64,000 nt of DNA from Slackia piriformis YIT 12062 (GTDB taxonomy: Bacteria > Actinomycetota > Coriobacteriia > Coriobacteriales > Eggerthellaceae): contig NZ_JH815199.1 in the NCBI RefSeq assembly GCF_000296445.1, positions 186,001 to 250,000 of the forward strand, read 5' to 3'. The position numbers were made by a program, and so were the translations under genes. The notes beneath the pieces are model-generated. The model searched no databases. It was not told where the DNA came from and worked only from the letters and a program-made list of their open reading frames with translations. Below, piece after piece: positions 63,999 to 64,000 of the stretch. Numbering within the stretch: the first letter of the stretch is position 1; each line of letters starts with the position of its first letter.

Positions 63999-64000
63999 CA

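Overview
The window looks like chromosomal DNA from an anaerobic actinobacterium of the class Coriobacteriia, most likely family Eggerthellaceae (Slackia/Eggerthella-like). The grounds are high GC, a dnaK-grpE-dnaJ-hspR-clpB heat-shock operon with a MerR-type HspR, several Tat-exported flavin reductases, and large LuxR regulators whose N-terminal half is a multi-pass membrane domain placed next to redox enzymes. Genus is not certain. No rRNA or CRISPR array is present; there is one tRNA, an initiator tRNA-fMet.

Layout. 1-5.4 kb: 3' end of htpG, a membrane LuxR regulator, and an exported Old-Yellow-Enzyme/NAD-binding reductase. 5.7-9.3 kb: a decayed graveyard with a flavoprotein pseudogene carrying three lesions, an IS110-type transposase remnant, an intact-looking IS3-type element with a T TTA AAA slippery site, and a truncated LysR gene. 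9.6-15.1 kb: a two-gene molybdopterin (sulfite-oxidase-fold) operon, one subunit with three c-type hemes, divergent from its LuxR regulator, then a tyrosine-phosphatase-like gene. 15.1-17.3 kb: a repeat-rich, nearly gene-free stretch. 17.3-24.2 kb: the heat-shock operon behind a near-consensus promoter. 24.4-27.4 kb: copper homeostasis (CsoR and a P-type ATPase with a C-terminal CopZ-like domain). 27.6-32.7 kb: surface and small proteins, a nuclease and a large beta-helix adhesin. 32.9-37.4 kb: ECF sigma factor, membrane partner, ABC exporter and a cyclase-family hydrolase. 37.4-41.6 kb: a repeat element, a GH3 remnant, and a LuxR regulator divergent from a flavoprotein reductase. 41.9-54.7 kb: housekeeping and transport genes, tRNA-fMet, and another flavoprotein facing an IclR regulator. 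54.9-64.0 kb: DNA-damage genes (SRAP/HMCES-like, Y-family polymerase with YolD), an ADP-ribose glycohydrolase-like gene, a zinc-ribbon/amidase/nuclease gene row, and purC.

Biological theme: respiration with alternative organic electron acceptors. Three membrane LuxR proteins each sit beside one exported oxidoreductase unit, a one-sensor/one-reductase arrangement; direct or inverted repeats in the adjoining intergenic DNA are candidate operators.

The most unusual items are: (a) a ~220-bp repeat element present twice in opposite orientation (16497-16716 and 37464-37680), with two hairpins, a conserved 14-base box, exactly conserved internal spacings and at least one compensatory stem change; (b) an orphan BglII/BstYI-like nuclease with a C-terminal zinc ribbon, seven bases behind a zinc-ribbon membrane protein; (c) a CopA whose C-terminal CopZ domain has its own ribosome-binding site and start codon; and (d) a candidate non-autonomous mobile element ending in a perfect 32-bp palindrome.
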